Part shown: positions 12,239-25,209 of the stretch, one piece after another | Layout of the letters: the number at the start of each line of letters is the position of its first letter | Numbering within the stretch: the stretch's first letter is position 1 | NCBI RefSeq assembly: GCF_019175385.1 | Contig: NC_083346.1 | Span: 57,999,821-58,063,820 of the forward strand | From: Lycium barbarum | Taxonomy: Eukaryota; Streptophyta; Magnoliopsida; Solanales; Solanaceae | Reading direction: 5' to 3' | Length of the DNA stretch: 64,000 bases | The notes under the pieces: generated by a model | What the model saw: the letters and a program-made list of their open reading frames with translations, nothing else | Database searches by the model: none | Told to the model about the DNA's origin: nothing | Made by a program: the position numbers and the translations under genes

Positions 12239-15200
12239 TGTCACACCCCAAGGCTAGCGTAGGAAGCGTATAGCATGTACTTATGTCATATTCCAAGTAA
12301 TTGTCCTATTTATCCCTAACGATAACCTCGACTCAACATTTCAACTCAATTTACCATATATTTTCCTTCAACTGACTCGGAGTATCATGACTACACTATC
12401 CTTGTTTACCTCCTACTCCTCTTTTTAAGTACCCACTTGGTTGCACTGGCGACATATAAATACTTGTAAGTTACATAGTCGTTCTTGCGTAGTTCGTGTA
12501 CATACACATCTGTACATATACATATATCCATATCCGTATACATATTCGTGTCCATATTCATATCCATAGCACACCCGACTTTGAAGGTTCGGTGGTTTTC
12601 GCATATCCGGCCACGACAAGGCTCGGTGTCATTCATACCAAAGTCTTTTGTCTATCTGTGGTAAATTATCTCGTCGTGCTCTCTTCCTTCCTTTATTTTT
12701 CCCTTGATTATCATATCTTATGTCCTGCTATAGAAAACCTTAGGTCTCTTTCTTAATTGTCGCTTATAAATCGCAATATCATTAATTACAACTTTACCGT
12801 TAGTGCCTTTGCCTCCATTCTAGTATAGCATCGCTATCTTTTGCAATATCCCTTGAGTTATTTTCTCTCAAAGTCACCTGGTTCAAGGTTTTCGCGAATG
12901 ATTTCCCATACAGTCTCAGAAGCCTGCTCAATTCGTGTTCGTTTATTTACTAGTTATTAAACTCATTTTTGCATAACTCTCACTCTTTGTTCTAGAGTCT
13001 ATATCTGGCACATCTTAGGGTCCATCGTTTCAATCTCTACACTTGTGTTCTCTTGACTCACTTCCCCCCTTTAAGGGTTTTACTTGGACCATTCTTAAAT
13101 CCGTTGCCCCACTTTCAAATCTTGAATTCACATATCCCTTACTATTCTAAATCTTATTCATGCCGTTTCCCATAATCTATAGCTACGGTAATTCATGTGT
13201 AAAGTCTTAACATACTCATCTTGCAGTTTTGTAATCAAGTAATACAACCGACACAGCAATCCGAACAAGGATATATTTTACTTAGCTCATCTAGTAGTTG
13301 TGAGTCAATGTCTAAATCCGCTCCAATTAACAGCTTTTGTCCCATAGGGATGCTCACAACAGTAGTAGGTCTAGTTATCCATACCATCCATATAATGTCA
13401 CTTGCCCTGTTCTTCGGTGCTCAAAGTTCACTTGTAACGTCATCTTTGTTTTCCAGGGCCTAAGTCCCATATTCTTTTACTCTGGTGTTACAATCAACAT
13501 TGATTTCAAAACCAATCATAATCGTATGGTATTTGTCGTTGATGATAGCTTTACTCTATCTCATTATCGTCGTATGGTAGACTCATAACTCATGATCATC
13601 TTTTTCTTTTCAGCTCATTACTTCATATACTTTACTCGTTCTAACTTGGTATAGGATATTCATAGGAGATGCATCTTCTTTTAATCATAACACGACTCCT
13701 TCTTAAGTGCGCGTACTTCGCGGTGCATTTCCTTTTCTCCCTATTCCCATTCTTATTCCTTTACATTCCTACCTCCTCAATTTATTTTATTTCCTCCCAT
13801 TTTATAATCAATCCTTTATTCTTCGCACGGGGAACTCTATTCTCAATTTATTACCGCTTGCCCTTTAGAATATACTACCTTTGTACAATCCATTCTTCGA
13901 TTCCAAAACTTACTTTGTTCCTTCTGATCATCTCCTCTCATCCTTATTGTGTTGATCCTTTCGTTATTCATCTTTCTGTAGTCTTGGTCTTTTACATCCG
14001 GCTAAAAATATCACCCACACTTTCGATTATACAAATCACGAACTACTACTTTGCCATATCGCTTTTCTCTGATTTCTTTTTCAAGTTGACTTCCCCCTTT
14101 TTGCTTGCTATCGTTTCTGTCATTGAGGAACCTCTATGCTAGACTCTCCCTTAACAAAGTCTTATAAGCTTTCTCATCTACAGCCCCATGGCTCGCTTGT
14201 GGATGTCACACTTGTGTCCACTCTTTATTCATATAAAACATGTCACATCTTTAGTCATTTTCCTCGCTATACTTTATTTACAGTTCTCGTTACGTTCTCA
14301 TTATACCCTGATCAGAATCAACTCTATAGAGTGTCACTTTTTGATCTCATTCACAAACTCGCTCGTAAAGTAAAATAAACCTTGTGAAGTAAGCATACTC
14401 AACCTGTTACTCTTTCTAGTCAGCCCTATTACATTTACTACATAAGTTATCTTACCAATGTATTCATATTCGTTATAACCCTTCATATTCGTACCTTTGT
14501 CTCCGGGTACTGTTACTTTATTTGCTAGTAAACTTATCGTATCTTACTTGCACTTATCCGTCCAACCAATACTCCAGTATCACACTCTATTGGAGTTATC
14601 CTTTCTCTTCAATGTCATGTTTTAGTACTACCAAGAATTTCTCTTTACCGTATCAATGTTGCTCTCATAACTACTGTTACTATCAATTCAATAGTATTTA
14701 ACTCATCTCGTATAGTTGTTAATGATACTCCTAACTTAATCTCATCCTATCATTACCTTGTCGCACAACATCCTTTCTCGTTAGGCTATATTACAAGCTT
14801 ATATCTTATCTCTTTTAGATTCTAGGAAAATTTCGGCAGAGTTTCTCTTGTAAGCATAACAATCCCAAACCTATACATAGCCCAGAAAACACGTCTGATG
14901 TCTCAATAGGACATGTACCGGGACACACATGATACGTGACTCAGCAACACAAGATCACTTACCATTAAATGATATAAATAGTAGGGCTTGTCTCATAAGT
15001 TGTGCCTGCACCCTCGGTCTAGAATTTCAATATATATATACATACACATATTATTTACATTCACTCGCTATCAATCAACTTACTCGTAAATCACAATTCT
15101 TGCTATCACTAGGTCACTAACAAATATAGTTATCTCAAATTGTCGGATTGGCTCAGATTTTTCACCTTGATGCAATCATCACAACGGAAGTGATACATGA

Positions 15201-15247
15201 TAGCATAGGATCCGAATCAATCGATGCACACATGTCATAAGAGGATA
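12239..15247. other. Non-coding spacer of element B, partly LTR-like
   Basis: AT-rich and pyrimidine-rich on the plus strand. It starts TGTCACACCCC, like a reversed LTR end. A stretch at 12490-12640 (CATATCCGTATACATATTCG and similar) resembles the LTR segment at 54010-54180. At 14820-14855 it has GGAAAATTTCGGCAGAGTTTCTCTTG, a diverged version of the 3' untranslated sequence next to the PPT. It may be a diverged LTR plus untranslated sequence of another element. The open frames here, such as 13669-14142, are low-complexity and match nothing I recognise. Confidence 0.45.
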
Positions 15248-15862
15248 CTAGCAATATACTTGGGACAATATCGAAGACTCAAGATCCAGTCGCTCAGCTA
15301 ACGCATGGATATGATACTGAGATCCACTTGGACTAGGCATTCCTTTTCGGTCTCTATCACTGCCTACTAACATCTGTGGCCCTGGACTTGGAGGGCATAC
15401 CGACGACGAAGAGCCAGCTACCACTCCCGTAGTCCGAACCTTACCTTTACCACGCCTCCACAGGCAGTCCCGCATGATATGGCCAGGCCGAGCACAGGTA
15501 TAACAAACATCCGAGCCCAAGAGGCACGGTCCCGAATGTAACCTAGAACACTGAGTACATCGTGGTACCGAGGATCTCGTCTGACTAGAGCCACTCAGAA
15601 TCCGAGAACTGGAAACTTTGAGACTCTGGGGTGACCTAGAATAAGTAGATCCATCAAATTTGGGTCTAGAAAACTGCGGAAGAGCACCACTTGTTGAACG
15701 AACTGAGTGCCTAGAGAATTGTTGCCTCGAAGCACCCCTAAACTCATAATCAAACCCTGAAGAACTAACTCTCTTTCTCAAACCCCTGTTATCGCGGCCC
15801 ACATCCTGCCGCTGAGCTGGAGCGGCTACCAATTGAGTCAGTAGAAGAATGACCTGTGTTAT
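15248..15862 (-). pseudogene. Element B gag, C-terminal zinc-knuckle part
   Basis: The frame runs from about 15862 down to 15248. It opens with the end of the N-terminal region (TQLVAAPAQRQDVG) and passes straight into a Ser/Arg/Gly-rich nucleocapsid stretch. Then come CTQCSRLHSGPC and the knuckle CYTCARPGHIMRDC (CX2CX4HX4C, near 15450-15490). The capsid core present in A and E, about 250 residues, is missing between these parts. At the end the expected gag-protease junction is replaced by a short unrelated tail and a stop. Confidence 0.85.
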
Positions 15863-18546
15863 TGTTACACCCCGTAAGAGTCTGTGCTATTTTAATTAAG
15901 ACAAGAAAGAATGAGTTAAGAAAGTTCAAGGAAAGTTAATCGAGTTAGTAAGAATATCGTTATATATATATGGTTGCCTTAAGTATCCCGAGGTGACATC
16001 GTAACCTAAAGGATTTGAAATCGCATTATAAGCGTATATGAGGTAATGTGAGTGCCCTTTTAAAGTATTTGAGATTATTAGTAATGATATAGAAGATGGA
16101 TAAAAGATATGAATATATTTTTGCGATTGGAGTTTCGTCGAAGCTTCGTAAGTTCTCCAGTTACGTTTAAGGTTATGGTGATTCTCCGGACCCTTCGAGA
16201 CGTGTATGGATTGTTATGTATGTATATGGGTATGTATATGTATGTATAAGAGGTTACATGAGAGTTGGAAGAGGATTAGAAGATAAACGAATTTAAACAA
16301 AATGAATCGGAACAACTTCAGTAAAATCTCGGACCAAATTTTTAGCCCATATTGTTGGGGGCATATCTCCTAGTATATGAGGAGTTTTAAGGTGTTGCAA
16401 AAGCCTAAAATCAAGTTCATCGAGTCTAGTTTCCAATGCAACAAACCGCTCGTCAAATTGATATTTGGATAAGGAAATATGGACGATGACATTTGGGCTG
16501 GCAGGGCAGCAAGTTTGGACCCGACCCAAACACTAATGTTTCGGCCTATGAGGCCCATTAACGTTAATATATATGGCAAATTCACTTGAGGGCTGATAAT
16601 ATTCAGCTAATATCCTCCAAAAACATTATAGAGAGAGAGAGAGATCCTAGGCTAAGGAAGCCATTTTGATCAAAATCCGAGCTCCGAATCCCGAAGCTCA
16701 TGAAGAGAAAAACGTTGTACGTTGCGTTGCCTTCAATTTGAATTAAATATTGGTCTTGGGGGATGAAATTTTCGTGGTGGAGCTTCTGATAAGGTATTTA
16801 TAAAATTCCTTTTATGTTATTAAAGTGTTTATTTAGAGTTTTAACGAATTAGAACGGAGAAAACAACATTATAAACTCGTTTGTTGTTTTGTTGAAATTT
16901 ATGGGTGAGGGGCTGTTTTAATTGAAATTGATGGACTGATTTGAATTAATATTTTGGTTGTTGTAATCATGGATATGTGAGGAGAGTGAAGGAATTTAAT
17001 GGTTAGAGTTGGAGTTAAATTGTTGTGGGTTGTTGTAAGGATTATAGAGATAATAATGTGGTTTTATTGCACATGAGTAGATGATGTGGTGTCGAGTGGC
17101 TGCTGTTGTATTTCCCTGAAATTTTCTGAAAATATTGCATGAAATAAGGTATAAGAAGTGCATATGGGCTGCTTGGTGTATTGCAAGTGTTCGTTAGAAT
17201 TTCGGGCATCGTTATGTTACAGCTGGGGGCTGTTTTGATATGTTGTTGTTCTTGTTGAAATAAAAAAATTGAAGATATGGTTGTGTCCATATGTTATTGT
17301 TGGTATTTCTGTGTCAACAGGAGAGCAATTGGAAATTCGGATAGACGAGTTTATAGGGGAAATGCTGCCCAAATATTTGTAGACAAGTGATGAGTTAAAG
17401 ATTGAATACCAAAAGCCTTATAGTTAACAATTGGTAAAAATGACCATTTGTAGGTTTTGGGCGAAACGGAGATTGAGTTTGGACAAGCGTGAGTAGCGCG
17501 AAAGGTATGTAAAGCTTATCCTTTCCTTCTTTGGCATGCCCTAGGTCTACTAGGTTGCGATTTCGGCCTCGGGGACCATCCTGCTCATCGTAACCCGAGA
17601 TTAGTTTTCGTTACTATTCATTCAATAGAATTGAATTATAAAAGGTGCATTTTACTAGAAAAGTGGTCGGACTTCCAAAACGTTTACAAATGTAACCCGA
17701 TCGTTCTAAAACTTTCTTGGATGACTCCGTAGAGTCTAATGGGCGTGATTCTCGTCCGCCGCCTCGACTTGGCCCGAGGTGGGCCCGCTATCCCCGATGC
17801 CTCTCTTATTGTTCTGTTTGTCTTATTCCCGTACGGTAAGTCAAGGGAACTCATGGTTATTGTTCCGACTACTAAACGGGAGATATTTTATCTATCCCGA
17901 GACGGATTTTAATGATTATTGACCCAATTGTGGGGACCGAAACCCTGACATGTGATGTACGGCTTTAGCCAATGTACTCTTGACCGGAGTTCGCAGGTAA
18001 CTCCTGGTTATTATGCTGTTCACTATATGATAGGTGTTATGACCACCTTCATGAGCATTATAAAATGTTTTTGACATCTAAAGCGTTTTTAAAAATCTTA
18101 CCCTGAGATTCTGGACAAACTACTTATTTTCTTTATTTTCCGATATACGATTTTGGTATACCTGAGTCCTGTGTGATGCATGATCCTGGCATGTGTGATT
18201 ATGTTTGGAAAGTGATAATTTGGCATTTTGTCTGGTTATCTTCTGTGTTACCGAGTCCCGGGCCGGTTATGTGAATATGCGCATATGTGATATTGTCAGT
18301 CTGTAAGCGGCTCCGTCAGCCAAAATGTCGGTCTGTGTTATGTACTGAATTTTGTATGATTATTGATTCGTTATGCTTGGAAGCTACGTGAAAGAATATT
18401 TCTGGAAAAAAAATTTACGATGTATTTCATCTCATTTGATTTGAAAAGTTTGACATGATTTTATGTGCAGCAAGAGTCTGAGGGTTCGTTCGGCCCTAGG
18501 TAAGGGTCGGGTGCCCATCACACCCTAGCGGAATTAGGGTGTGACA
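15863..18546 (+). mobile_element. Solo LTR (2.7 kb) inside gag of element B
   Basis: It starts TGTTACACCCCGTAAGAG and ends ATTAGGGTGTGACA. It is flanked by perfect GTTAT duplications (15858-15862 and 18547-18551). No primer site, PPT or coding sequence is present inside, so it is a solo LTR left by LTR-LTR recombination. It has phrases of the related families (GGGGAAATGCTGCCCAAAT near 17358; GGTATGTAAAGCTTATCC near 17503; CGGGTGCCCATCACACCC near the end). It lacks the TACGGACCGTA array. It is the youngest datable layer of the left nest. Confidence 0.93.
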
Positions 18547-18551
18547 GTTAT

Positions 18552-18780
18552 CTCTTGGCCCGAGGCGTCTGGTGGAGGAACGGGGGGTGCTGGAGCTAAA
18601 GTTGAGGCTCCCCTCTGATCCTCGAAAGCGGGCAAAGTATGGGAAAACCGAGGTGGGGCCTTATTCTGGGGTTCGCCCTACTCCATATCTATAGACGGCC
18701 TTCGTTCAAGCCCTTCTTCAACCACCATCTTGCCCTTCTGGGCTGCCGTAGCTTTTCCTTTCATCAGCTTTACTGAAATT
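18552..18780 (-). pseudogene. Element B gag, N-terminal part
   Basis: Minus-strand ATG at about 18762 gives MKGKATAAQKGK, like the gag start of A. A Pro/Ala-rich linker follows and meets the GTTAT target site of the solo LTR. An in-frame TAG lies near 18680. With 15248-15862 this makes a gag that lacks its capsid core. Confidence 0.75.
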
Positions 18781-18960
18781 ATAACGGACAATTAGGGAGG
18801 GGATAATCTTATAATACAGCTCTATCGCACGATCTCTTAAGATGAAAGATGTTCATTTTTCCTAGATGCCCTGTAGCCTCTTGTTTATTAGTGTGGCGCG
18901 CAACACACCATAACAAGACTTTACTAGACACGGCTCGTAGACAATTTCTAGGACGGAACT

Positions 18961-18972
18961 TCTATGATACCA
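18961..18972 (-). other. Degenerate primer-binding site of element B
   Basis: The plus strand TCTATGATACCA is the reverse of TGGTATCATAGA. It matches the first eight bases of the initiator tRNA-Met complement, next to the 5' LTR at 18977. Confidence 0.75.
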
Positions 18973-18976
18973 CTTT

Positions 18977-21384
18977 TGTCACGACCCGACTAGGGGCCGT
19001 GATGGGTACCCAGGGCTAACCACTGAGCACTACTCATTCTATTACTCATCGTACTCAAATCATAAAAAAAATCATTTTTCATTTGGAAATATAATCACTT
19101 CTGTACACATACACCCTTCGGCTACCAAAATAATATATATATATATATATATACATAATAGCAACATCGTGAGACAATATAACCCACACCTGCGTATCTA
19201 CGAGCCTCTACTAGAGTGCTAGACATAGGGACGGGACATGACCCCGTCATGCCCAAAATATACATACGTACACAAAATAATAATCAATGGCACCTCCGGA
19301 ACATTGGAGTGCTCTCAAGTCAGCTAATAGCTCCTACGAGTCTGGATCAAGATCACCTCCCTGTCTACCTGTGGGCATGAACACAACGTCCAAAGAAAAC
19401 GGACGTCAGTACGAGCATTGTACTGAGTATGAGAGGCATAAGTAATAATAATACATCAATGAGATAAAGGAAGCATCAAATAAAGAGCAATTGTATCTGA
19501 CTGTCAACTATAAAATAAATAATGCATGCTGGCTTACTTCATAATCATCATCATATCATGTATGCATAAATGTATAAGCTGCCTGTCCATATAGGTACGG
19601 TGTGATAATCATTAGCCTGCTGCGTCCAGGCCTCCCGTGTCCGGGGTACCATCTCATGCCGCCCACTAGTGGTGCTACCCGTGCCATATAGACATGATGT
19701 AATATCCATAAGCCGCCCGCCTTAGCGGTGCTGCTCGTGCCATATAGGCGCGATGTAATATCATCAATATGTACTCGTCATAATGCATGCATAGAAACTC
19801 AAAGATAGCTATACTTTACCGAGGTGACAAAAGGTCATGAACCCCCGATTCCATTATGGAGCATTTATAAGTATTCTGCCTCACCTTGAAGGAAATAGTA
19901 TATAAGGTGAGTGTATACAATAAACAACATTATTAACTTTGTAGGAACATCATATCATGAACTCTAGAATCTGTAGAGTTAAGCTCATCATCTTCATTAT
20001 TGGGCTCATAATATATCTCTTATCTCATATAGCTATTCATGAACATAGACTCTTAGCTTTCCGGGATATAGAGGATTCATCGAGAAGAAATAAAAATCAT
20101 GCTATCGGATTCATGCCATAGAAATAAAGGGCTAGCCTCGCATACCTTTTACGTTTAACTAATCTATCGCTTGTTTGTTCTCCTTCAATGCCCACGTTTC
20201 TACCTTCAAGAAAATTCGCATTAACATTAGCTAATCGATTACTTAAACGTGCTTACTAAAGCTAAAGAAAATTGGGCAGCATTTCCTTTGTTTATACTAC
20301 TTTCCCAATTTCTATATCAACTCCCAAACATTGATAACAACATTCACAATATCACAAGCAACAATCATCATTCATCTATACTACCCACATTTTACAATTT
20401 CACTCCAATTTCTCCATAATCATGGTCATAATTTATTATTTCATTTTCTCACATATAATACTTATTCCATGTTCTAAATGTCATTCACAACTAATTCACC
20501 CCAAACTACTACTCAACAATGACACTATTCACACATTCATGACCCATTTTCTATATCTTTCTACAATCCAAGTGTTTTATCCTTCCAATACCTTAAAGAA
20601 CATGGAATGATCATAAAACTAACCTTAGATGATGGGAGAATAATCCTTGAGTGGAACTTCTCTTCTTGCACCAAAACCCTAACTCACTTCCCTTGAGATT
20701 TCTTGGTGTAGATGAACTTTTATTAAGTTTCATACAAGTTGATTTTGTGGGTTTGATATAGTTAATCATAGATTTATCTTGGTTTCTTGTGGGTGGAATG
20801 TTCTAGAGAGTTCTGAGAGAAGGGCAGTGAAAAGGGAAAATGAAATGAAATGAACTTGGATCCCTTATTAATACACAAAATCTGACTCGTCAAGGATATA
20901 CGGACCAACATACGGTTTGTATCTTTTATACGGGCGGTATGTCTGGCCGTATGTTTGGTCCAGTGAGGGTTTCCCATCTTGGCTAAATATACATCCTAAC
21001 ATACGGCCAGTATAATTGATACGGCCAGTATGTTGGGCCGTATAATGCCCAGCTGTTCTGATTTCGTTCTTGTCGACTCGTTTGATCTCCAATCCTTATG
21101 AACCTTCTTAACACTTGTTTATCACTTCATTAACAATCTAAGGGACGTTATAACTCTTCTCCAAAGCATCATTTAATCATCATACATTGTTACTCGTAAA
21201 TCCTTTCCAATACATAACGTATGCCTTGCTTTCCTTAACAACTTCCGCCTCCTACTTCTCATGTCTTTGAAATCTCATTTAGAATCATCAAATGTTAGTT
21301 CTTACTCATCAAAACATCGAATACATTGCGCCCTTCGTCAGTCTATTCGATGTGCATGAGCAGAAAATTTTTCGAGGTGTAACA
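18977..21384 (-). repeat. 5' LTR of element B
   Basis: On the plus strand it runs TGTCACGACCCGACTAGG to TCGAGGTGTAACA. It is colinear with the 3' LTR (9126-11611) and differs in scattered bases, a shorter TA run and a few small indels. It contains the palindrome array at 20897-21045 (TATACGGACC, TACGGGCGGTATG and so on). Confidence 0.9.
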
Positions 21385-21929
21385 GTTCCGAATGTTGCAG
21401 AATTGCGCCGTCGAATTCTAGAAGAAACTCATTATTCTCGGTATTCTATTCACCCAGGTGCAACGAAGATGTATCAGGATCTCAATTTGATATATTGGTG
21501 GGATGCCATGAAGAGAGAGATAGCAGAATTTGTAGAAAAATGTCCAAATTGCCAGCAAGTGAAAATCGAACACCAAAAGCCTGGAGGATTATTACAAGCA
21601 ATGGAAATCCCTACTTGGAAATGGGAAGTGATCAACATGGATTTTATTATGGGGTTACCCCGTTCCCGAGGCAAGTATGATTCCATATGGGTGATCGTGG
21701 AAAGCCTCACAAAAGCAGCTCATTTTCTTCCTGTTAAAACCACGTACTCAGCAGAAGATTATGCAAGGTTGTATCTCAAGGAGATTGTGCGACTCCATGG
21801 TATTCCGATATCCATTATCACAGATATAGGAGCGTAATTTACAGCCAAGTTCTGGAAATCTTTCCAAGAAGGTTTGGGTACTCAAGTGAATCTTAGCACG
21901 ACATTTCATCCGCAGACTGATGGGCAAGC
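21385..21929 (+). pseudogene. Element A integrase, first part
   Basis: This continues pol of A after element B, starting with the duplicated GTTCC. It has the integrase zinc-finger residues (HYSRYSIHPG near 21430; CPNCQQVK near 21541), the first catalytic Asp in NMDFIMGLP (near 21635) and the second in SIITDIGA (near 21815). An in-frame TAA lies at 21835. It stops at 21929, within the segment that carries the third catalytic residue, because the solo LTR 21930-24217 is inserted there with a CAAGC duplication. Confidence 0.92.
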
Positions 21930-24217
21930 TGTCACGACCCAGCTAGGGGCCGCGACGGGTACCCGGGGCTAACCACCGAGCACCGCTCGCGCTGTCGCTC
22001 ATTTTACTCATTTAATGCTTTTTTTATCAACTTTATACTCATAGCGGAGGAAAATCATATTTCGTATGAAAACATAAAATACTTTCGTGTACATGTGCCC
22101 TTAGGCTATCAAAATAATATAGATATGTATACAGTAGTGATCTCGTGAGACCATCTAACCCGCACTGCGTATCTACGAGCCTCTACTGAAGTGCTGAACA
22201 TCGGGACGGAACAAGACCCCATCGTGCCCCAAAAAAATACATATACATGGCGATATATATACTCAAAATAATAATCATAAGCACCTCCGGGACAATGGAG
22301 GGCTTCCATTCAGCTGACAGCTACTACGGATCTGGATCGAGCTCTCCTCCCTGTCTACCTGTGGGCATGAACATAGCGTCCAAAGAAAACGGACGTCAGT
22401 ACGAACATTGTACTGAGTTTGAGAGGCATAAATAATGAAATAAGACAATGATAATGGGAATGATATCAATATGGAACATCTGAATCTGACTAGCAAGTAT
22501 AAAGAAAATAAGTCATGCATGTTATCTTACTCATACTCATCATCATATCATATATGCAAAATGTATAAGCTGCCCGTCCATATCGTATCAGTGTGATAAT
22601 CAATAACAGTAGTTTGCGTCCAGGTCTCCCGCGTCCGGGGTATCATCTCATGCCGCCCACTAGTGGTGTCTTCCCATGCCATCTGGCCATGGTGTATACA
22701 TATAGTTGCCCGCCTTAGCGGTGAATGCCCGGCCAACTAGGCGCGGTGTTATATCATTATCATCATAATGTGCTCATCATGGTATGCTTATCTTATCATA
22801 GTACATGCATAAGGCTCAAGATCAACTATACTCTATCGGGGTGACGTAAGGTCGTGATCCCCCGATTGCATTATGGAACAACCATGGACATTCTGCCTCA
22901 CCTTGAAGGAATTAGCGTATAAGGTGAGTGTAAGCGATGAATAATATCATTAGACTTTTTGTACTTTAACTCATTACCTTGTGTAGCTAATTATAGACAT
23001 AGGCTCGTGGATAAGAAAGTAGTTACACTATAGGATTCATGCCATTAGAAAGAAGGGACTAGCCTCACATACCTTTCTCGTTTAAGCAATCTAGCGTTCG
23101 TTTATTCTCCTTCAATGTCACGCCTCTACCTTCAAAAGAGGATTCGTACTAACGTTAGTTAATCAACTATAAGAACGCACTACTAATTTCTAGAGACAAT
23201 TGGGCAGCACTTCCTTTGTTTATACTACTTTTCCCATATTTCATATCAACTTCCAACACCCACAACAACAATTACAATATAGCAATCAACAATCATCATT
23301 CATATACAATGACCATGATCCACCATTTCTCTTCATTTTTCCCACAATTATGGTTGTGGGTTCGCTATCGTATTTTCTCATGTATCACACTTATCCCATG
23401 GTCTACATGTCATTTATAACGTATTCATACTCACAACACACTAACATTCATGATTCAATTCAACTACCATTCACTCATGGCACTATTCACTCATTTATGA
23501 CCCATTTGCTATGTTTTTCTACAATTCGGGTATCTTAACCTTCCAATACCTTAAACAACATGAAATGGTCATGAAACTTACCTTGGATGATGGTTGAACA
23601 AGCTTTGAATGGATTCACTCCTCTAGCACCAAAACCCTACTTCACTCCTTTTGGGTTTTCTTGAGAAGGATGAATTTTAGTGTGATTCTCACACTTGATT
23701 TCGTGGTTCTCATGTAATTGATCACCAATCTCCCTTGCGTTTTTGTAATTGAAGAGTAGAGAGCAGTCTAGGAGTTTCTAGAGAGAAATATCGTGAATAT
23801 GAAATGATTTGAATGAGCTTGGGTCTCTTTTTAATGACTTAAAATCTATTCCGGAATGAACAGTGACTGAGGTGTACAGTGGTCGTAAACCAACTTTACG
23901 GGCCGTATTCTGGTTTACGGTCCGTCCTTCGCGACCGTATTTAAGCATATGAAAACCAGAAAGGCATGATGGAGATCATGGCAATTTACGACTCAGTTTA
24001 CGGGCCGTATTTTGATTTACAGTCCGTATTCCAAGTCGTTTTTAACCATTTGAAGCATTTGACAGAAAGTTGAAATTTTTGAAAGGTTGGAGGATGATAG
24101 CAGTTTACGGTCCGTAAATCACTTTACGGGTCGTATTCCACTTTACGACCAACTGGGTCAAAGTGCAAACCTGCAACTTTTCATTGTGCGTCGCGGGGAA
24201 ATTTCTGAGGTGTAACA
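21930..24217 (-). mobile_element. Solo LTR (2.3 kb) in the integrase of element A
   Basis: On the plus strand it runs TGTCACGACCCAGC to TTCTGAGGTGTAACA, so the LTR is reversed. Perfect CAAGC duplications flank it (21925-21929 and 24218-24222). There is no internal domain. It carries palindromes of the TTTACGGNCCGTA kind at 23885-24150, next to the probable promoter. In this it is closest to the LTRs of element E. Confidence 0.93.
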
Positions 24218-24976
24218 CAAGCCGAACGTACCATTCAGACCTTAGAAGATATGCTATGGGCATGTGTACTAGATTTTGGTGGTAGCTGGGAAGACCACCT
24301 ACCTCTAATTGAGTTTGCATACAACAATAGCTACCATTCCAGTATCCAAATGGTTCCGTATGAAGCTTTATATGGAAGGAAGTGTAGATCCCCAATTGGA
24401 TGGTTTGAAATAGGAGAAGTACAGCTAATAGGCCCTGAGTTAATCCAACAAGCAATAGAAAAAGTCAAGGTGATCCGAGATCGATTACTGACAGCCCAAA
24501 GTCGCCAAAAAGCTTATGCGGACAACCGCCGGCGAGACTTAGAATTTCAAGTTGATGATTGGGTATTCTTAAAGGTGTCACCAATGAAAGGCGTGATGAG
24601 ATTTGGCAAGAAAGGAAAGTTAAGTCCTCGATACATTGGACCCTATAAGATTATCCGCAAGGTGGGTCAAGTAGCTTATGAATTTGACTTGCCTCCAGAA
24701 CTTGAATCAGTCCATCCAGTTTTCCATGTCTCAATACTCCGCAAGTGTGTTGGACATCCTACAAGGATTTTCCCAATATATGATGTTCAAGTGACAGAAA
24801 AGCTAGTCTATGAAGAAATGCCCATTGCCATATAAGACAGGCAAGTACGGAGACTTCGAAATAAGGAAGTAGCCTCAGTTAAAGTCTTATGGCAAAATAA
24901 TAACCGAGAAGAAATGACTTGGGAAGCAGAAGAGAATATGAAATCCAAATACCCGCACTTATTTCAGCCCCCATAA
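24218..24976 (+). pseudogene. Element A integrase, second part, with chromodomain-like tail
   Basis: After the solo LTR the integrase resumes with RTIQTLEDM, the segment holding the third acidic residue region. It continues through HLPLIEFAYNNSYHSS (near 24297), YEALYGRKCRSP (near 24358) and the C-terminal GPY/F-type region GKLSPRYIGPYKI (near 24616). The end has VHPVFHVSILRK (near 24710) and, after an in-frame TAA at 24833, RQVRRLRNKEVASVKVLW and EEMTWEAEENM, a chromodomain-like tail used by chromoviruses to choose chromatin targets. The expected stop is at 24974-24976. Confidence 0.9.
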
Positions 24977-25194
24977 GAGATCCACGATGAAACACCAAGA
25001 TTATGAGGTATGTATGTTTTCTTTTTATAAATGTGGGTTGCGTGTGGCCAACTTATATTGCTATTGTGTTATGGCCCTGTGAGGCAATGTTATTGTGGGA
25101 TATTGTGATAGGATGGTACTGCCATATTACAGGGGAAACTCTGGCGAAATTTTCGTAGAATTCCCGAGTGCTTAACATTCGAGGACGAATGTTC

Positions 25195-25209
25195 CAAAAG
25201 GGGGAAGAG
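25195..25209 (+). other. Polypurine tract of element A
   Basis: CAAAAGGGGGAAGAG lies directly before the 3' LTR start TGTTACACC. CATTCGAGGACGAATG just upstream (about 25177) is a perfect 16-bp palindrome, also seen beside the PPT of B and E. Confidence 0.88.

Larger units (their letters stand above)
9126..21384 (-). mobile_element. Element B: Ty3/gypsy with two LTRs, gag remnant and almost no pol
   Basis: Read on the minus strand: 5' LTR 18977-21384, degenerate primer site 18961-18972, gag start 18552-18780, gag zinc-knuckle end 15248-15862, about 3 kb of non-coding spacer, a short integrase/chromodomain remnant (11870-12238), PPT 11612-11624 and 3' LTR 9126-11611. The 5-bp duplication GTTCC is perfect (9121-9125 and 21385-21389). 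A solo LTR (15863-18546) splits gag. The missing capsid core and the loss of protease, RT and RNase H make it non-autonomous. It resembles gag-only terminal-repeat elements (TR-GAG type); that label is inferred. Confidence 0.88.

Noticed and set aside
13669..14142. 157-codon open frame
   Set aside because: Pyrimidine-rich low-complexity sequence inside the spacer of element B; no domain or homologous frame in related elements.
12239..14443. Reversed solo LTR in element B with a TAAGT duplication
   Set aside because: TAAGT occurs at 12234-12238 and again near 14444, but the proposed far end lacks a GTAACA-type terminus; a 5-bp match by chance is likely in 3 kb.
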